A DNA stretch of 33,810 bases. It comes from Prevotella sp. (GTDB lineage Bacteria; Bacteroidota; Bacteroidia; Bacteroidales; Bacteroidaceae). Location of the stretch: contig JAEEPT010000009.1 in assembly GCA_016284895.1 (NCBI GenBank), positions 1-33,810 on the forward strand. Reading direction: 5' to 3'. The first letter of the stretch is position 1. Each line of letters begins with the position of its first letter. The translations under genes and the position numbers were made by a program. Under the pieces are notes generated by a model that saw nothing but the letters and a program-made list of their open reading frames with translations, ran no database searches and was not told the DNA's origin. Positions 31,818-33,810 of the stretch are shown here, one piece after another.

Positions 31818-33810
31818 ATGAGAACATTATTACGACTCAAGCGACTTCTTTCTGTCGCAGTTTTACTTTGCCTTTCCTCCCTGTCGTGGGCCTACGACTT
31901 CGAAAAGAATGGTATCTATTACAACATCAATTCGGATGGCAAGAGTGTTTCAGTGACTTATGTTAGCGGATATGTGACATATTCGGGAAAGGTTGTGATT
32001 CCGAGCATTGCCATCGATGACAAAGTGTCAAAGGGCTATAAGGTGACAGGTATTGGAGAATCAGCTTTCGCTGGCTGCACTGGCTTGAACTCCATCTCGA
32101 TTCCCAACAGCGTGACAAGTATCGGAATTAGTGCTTTCGCTGGCTGCACTGGCTTAAAAGCTGTTTCTATTTCGGACTTAGAGTCTTGGTGTAACATAGC
32201 TTTTAGTGATGGGGCTTCAAACCCACTTTATTATGCCCATCATCTTATCCTGAATGGGGTAGAGATAATGGATTTGGTTATCCCAAACAGCGTAACAAGT
32301 ATCGGAAGTAAAACTTTCGATGGCTGCTCTGGCTTAACCTCTGTCACTATACATAACAGCGTGACAAGTATCGGAAGTCGTGCTTTCGCTGGCTGCACAG
32401 GCTTAACCTCTGTCACTATACCTAACAGCGTGACGAGAATAGAATCCAGTGTTTTCAGTGGCTGCACAGGCTTAACCTCTGTCACTATACCTAACAGTGT
32501 GACGAGAATAGAATCCAGTGTTTTCTATAATTGCACAGGCTTAACCTCTGTCACTATACCTAACAGTGTGACGAGCATAGGTGTTGGCGCTTTCCAGAAC
32601 TGCTCCCACCTGACCTCTATTACGATCCCTAACAGCGTGACGAGCATACAGTCTATGGCTTTTTATGGTTGCTCCCACCTGCAGACTGTCATTGTAGAAG
32701 TCGAAGATCCCCTTAAAATTTCGAAAGATGTGTTCACAAACTACGGGGCTTGGCTCATTGTTCCTAAAGGCTCCTTGTTTAAATACGATTTTGACGAATG
32801 CTGGGGATGTTTTTCCAAGATAACTGAAACAGGCACCTACTATATTAAGAATGTAGGAACAGGAAAGTATCTGGCGGCAGGTGCTGACTGGGGTACTCAT
32901 GCTGTGGTCAATGATACCGGTCTTGACTTTTCAATCACACGCACTCTTTTTAAAAATGATGATGATACGTACATCAGGTACATACTCGATTCCCAAGTGT
33001 CGAATTGGGACGGAAATTACTACCTGAACGGCTCCTCTGAAGACGGGCCTTGGACTGACGGTAGCGAATTTAAATGGGATTTCGAATTTTTTACTGAAGA
33101 TCGGTTCATGATTAGTTATAAATTCGAGAATGAGGAGGAAGCTATAGTCCACTTATACCTCTCGGTTGGTGAAGATGACAAGGTGACATATGTTTCATAT
33201 AAATATGAAGATAACTATTGGATCGTGGTTCCTGCTGCAGACCGTGACGCTGCCAATTTGGCTACGCTCAATGCAGCGACAGCCGAAAATCCCGTTGATG
33301 CAACATTCCTCATTAAGGGTGCAAACTTCAACCGCAACGACCTGCGCAACAATGCCTGGGAGCGTACGAAGAGCGGTGGCAACGAAACCGTTGGCGGTCC
33401 TAACGCAAATCGCACTTCCTACGGATGCGAATATTGGAACAACACATTCGATATTCACCAGACCATTGAGAACCTGCCTGAGGGTGTCTATGAGTTCACC
33501 ATTGCCGGCTACGGCACCAATGGTACGACCTATATCTATGCCAACGATACCGAGAAGGCCTTCGTGAACACGACGCGAGCCACCAACTTCGGTACGGCAC
33601 TTGACAACATTGCCAATGGTGAGTACACTGGCAACACCACAGGCAAGGTAACCGTCTCTAAAGGAACACCATTGAAAATCGGCGTAAAGCGTACCTCACA
33701 GGTGGGTGAAGATTGGACTGTCTTTGACAATGCCCGTCTGACTTATTACGGTCCTTCTGCTGAAGCCGAAATTACTATTACTACCGACAACCAGACGATG
33801 ACCTATGGCG
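31818..33810 (+). CDS. BspA-like leucine-rich-repeat secreted protein with lectin-like and jelly-roll-like modules, partial
   Basis: At least 664 residues, open to the window end. Signal peptide MRTLLRLKRLLSVAVLLCLS ending SWA (about 1-25). Eight 23-residue repeats of the LRR_5/BspA type (VTSIGSRAFAGCTGLTSVTI) from residue 76; units 3 to 7 are contiguous at 32292-32636, each exactly 69 bp, and unit 2 carries a long insert. Units 5 and 6 are nearly identical in DNA. Residues about 339-480 form a module beginning YYIKNVGTGKYLAAGADW, and about 491-645 a module ending DNARLTYYG; both have close counterparts in the gene at 17693-21196. A further domain starts at ITITTDNQTMTYG. BspA-type proteins act in surface adhesion in other oral and gut Bacteroidetes; role here is inference. 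Confidence 0.88.
   Translation, partial: MRTLLRLKRLLSVAVLLCLSSLSWAYDFEKNGIYYNINSDGKSVSVTYVSGYVTYSGKVVIPSIAIDDKVSKGYKVTGIGESAFAGCTGLNSISIPNSVTSIGISAFAGCTGLKAVSISDLESWCNIAFSDGASNPLYYAHHLILNGVEIMDLVIPNSVTSIGSKTFDGCSGLTSVTIHNSVTSIGSRAFAGCTGLTSVTIPNSVTRIESSVFSGCTGLTSVTIPNSVTRIESSVFYNCTGLTSVTIPNSVTSIGVGAFQNCSHLTSITIPNSVTSIQSMAFYGCSHLQTVIVEVEDPLKISKDVFTNYGAWLIVPKGSLFKYDFDECWGCFSKITETGTYYIKNVGTGKYLAAGADWGTHAVVNDTGLDFSITRTLFKNDDDTYIRYILDSQVSNWDGNYYLNGSSEDGPWTDGSEFKWDFEFFTEDRFMISYKFENEEEAIVHLYLSVGEDDKVTYVSYKYEDNYWIVVPAADRDAANLATLNAATAENPVDATFLIKGANFNRNDLRNNAWERTKSGGNETVGGPNANRTSYGCEYWNNTFDIHQTIENLPEGVYEFTIAGYGTNGTTYIYANDTEKAFVNTTRATNFGTALDNIANGEYTGNTTGKVTVSKGTPLKIGVKRTSQVGEDWTVFDNARLTYYGPSAEAEITITTDNQTMTYG
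32292..32636 (+). repeat. Five contiguous 69-bp LRR-coding repeats
   Basis: Units begin at 32292, 32361, 32430, 32499 and 32568, each starting with a GTGAC or GTAAC codon pair and ending in CCTAACAG(C/T) or a close variant. Units 5 and 6 of the protein (32430 and 32499) differ at only a handful of bases, a sign of recent duplication or gene conversion. Confidence 0.9.

Noticed and set aside
31489..31821. 110-residue frame through the 22-bp repeats
   Set aside because: It is composed of repeat translation (CRHLTAEMSS...) and unrelated sequence; no homology signal and it overlaps the promoter of the next gene.

Overview
The window looks like a chromosomal segment of a Prevotella-type member of the Bacteroidales. 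The evidence is paired SusC/SusD genes, Bacteroidetes promoters of the TTTG-N20-TAnnTTTG type, absence of Shine-Dalgarno sequences at starts, a BspA-like leucine-rich-repeat protein, a LruC-domain lipoprotein, and the G+C-rich short palindromes that are common in Prevotella intergenic DNA. Genus assignment is inference.

Positions 1 to 17436, all on the minus strand, hold one tightly packed seven-gene locus. In transcription order it encodes a FAS1 lipoprotein (four FAS1-like units), a SusC-type TonB-dependent transporter, a SusD-type lipoprotein, two further FAS1 lipoproteins, a second SusC, and a second SusD that runs off the window start. Gaps are 19 to 64 bp, so an operon is likely. No glycoside hydrolase, lyase, peptidase or regulator is visible, so this is an outer-membrane capture and import apparatus of unknown substrate built around fasciclin domains. 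It is the best candidate here for a little-described system.

Upstream (17693 to 23828, also minus) are two more exported proteins: a 1167-residue protein with one lectin-like module and three jelly-roll-like modules, and a LruC-domain lipoprotein. Between them lies an inverted array of 7-bp units.

A minus-strand tRNA-Met(CAT) with its own promoter and terminator (24101 to 24282) is followed by about 1 kb of gene-free DNA with several unrelated palindromic or MITE-like structures. The plus-strand housekeeping operon rimP-nusA-infB (25287 to 30276) has a strong promoter, a terminator-like hairpin in its leader and a strong terminator. Both of its intergenic gaps are filled by the same roughly 145-bp inverted G+C-rich element. 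Single copies of that element also lie inside the signal-peptide codons of two lipoproteins of the FAS1/SusCD locus.

From 30419 a two-ORF gene split at a run of eight C residues (putative phase-variable or broken membrane regulator), then a 22-bp tandem array, then a BspA-like secreted protein that runs off the window end. The BspA-like protein carries the same lectin-like plus jelly-roll-like module pair as the 1167-residue protein on the other side of the tRNA.
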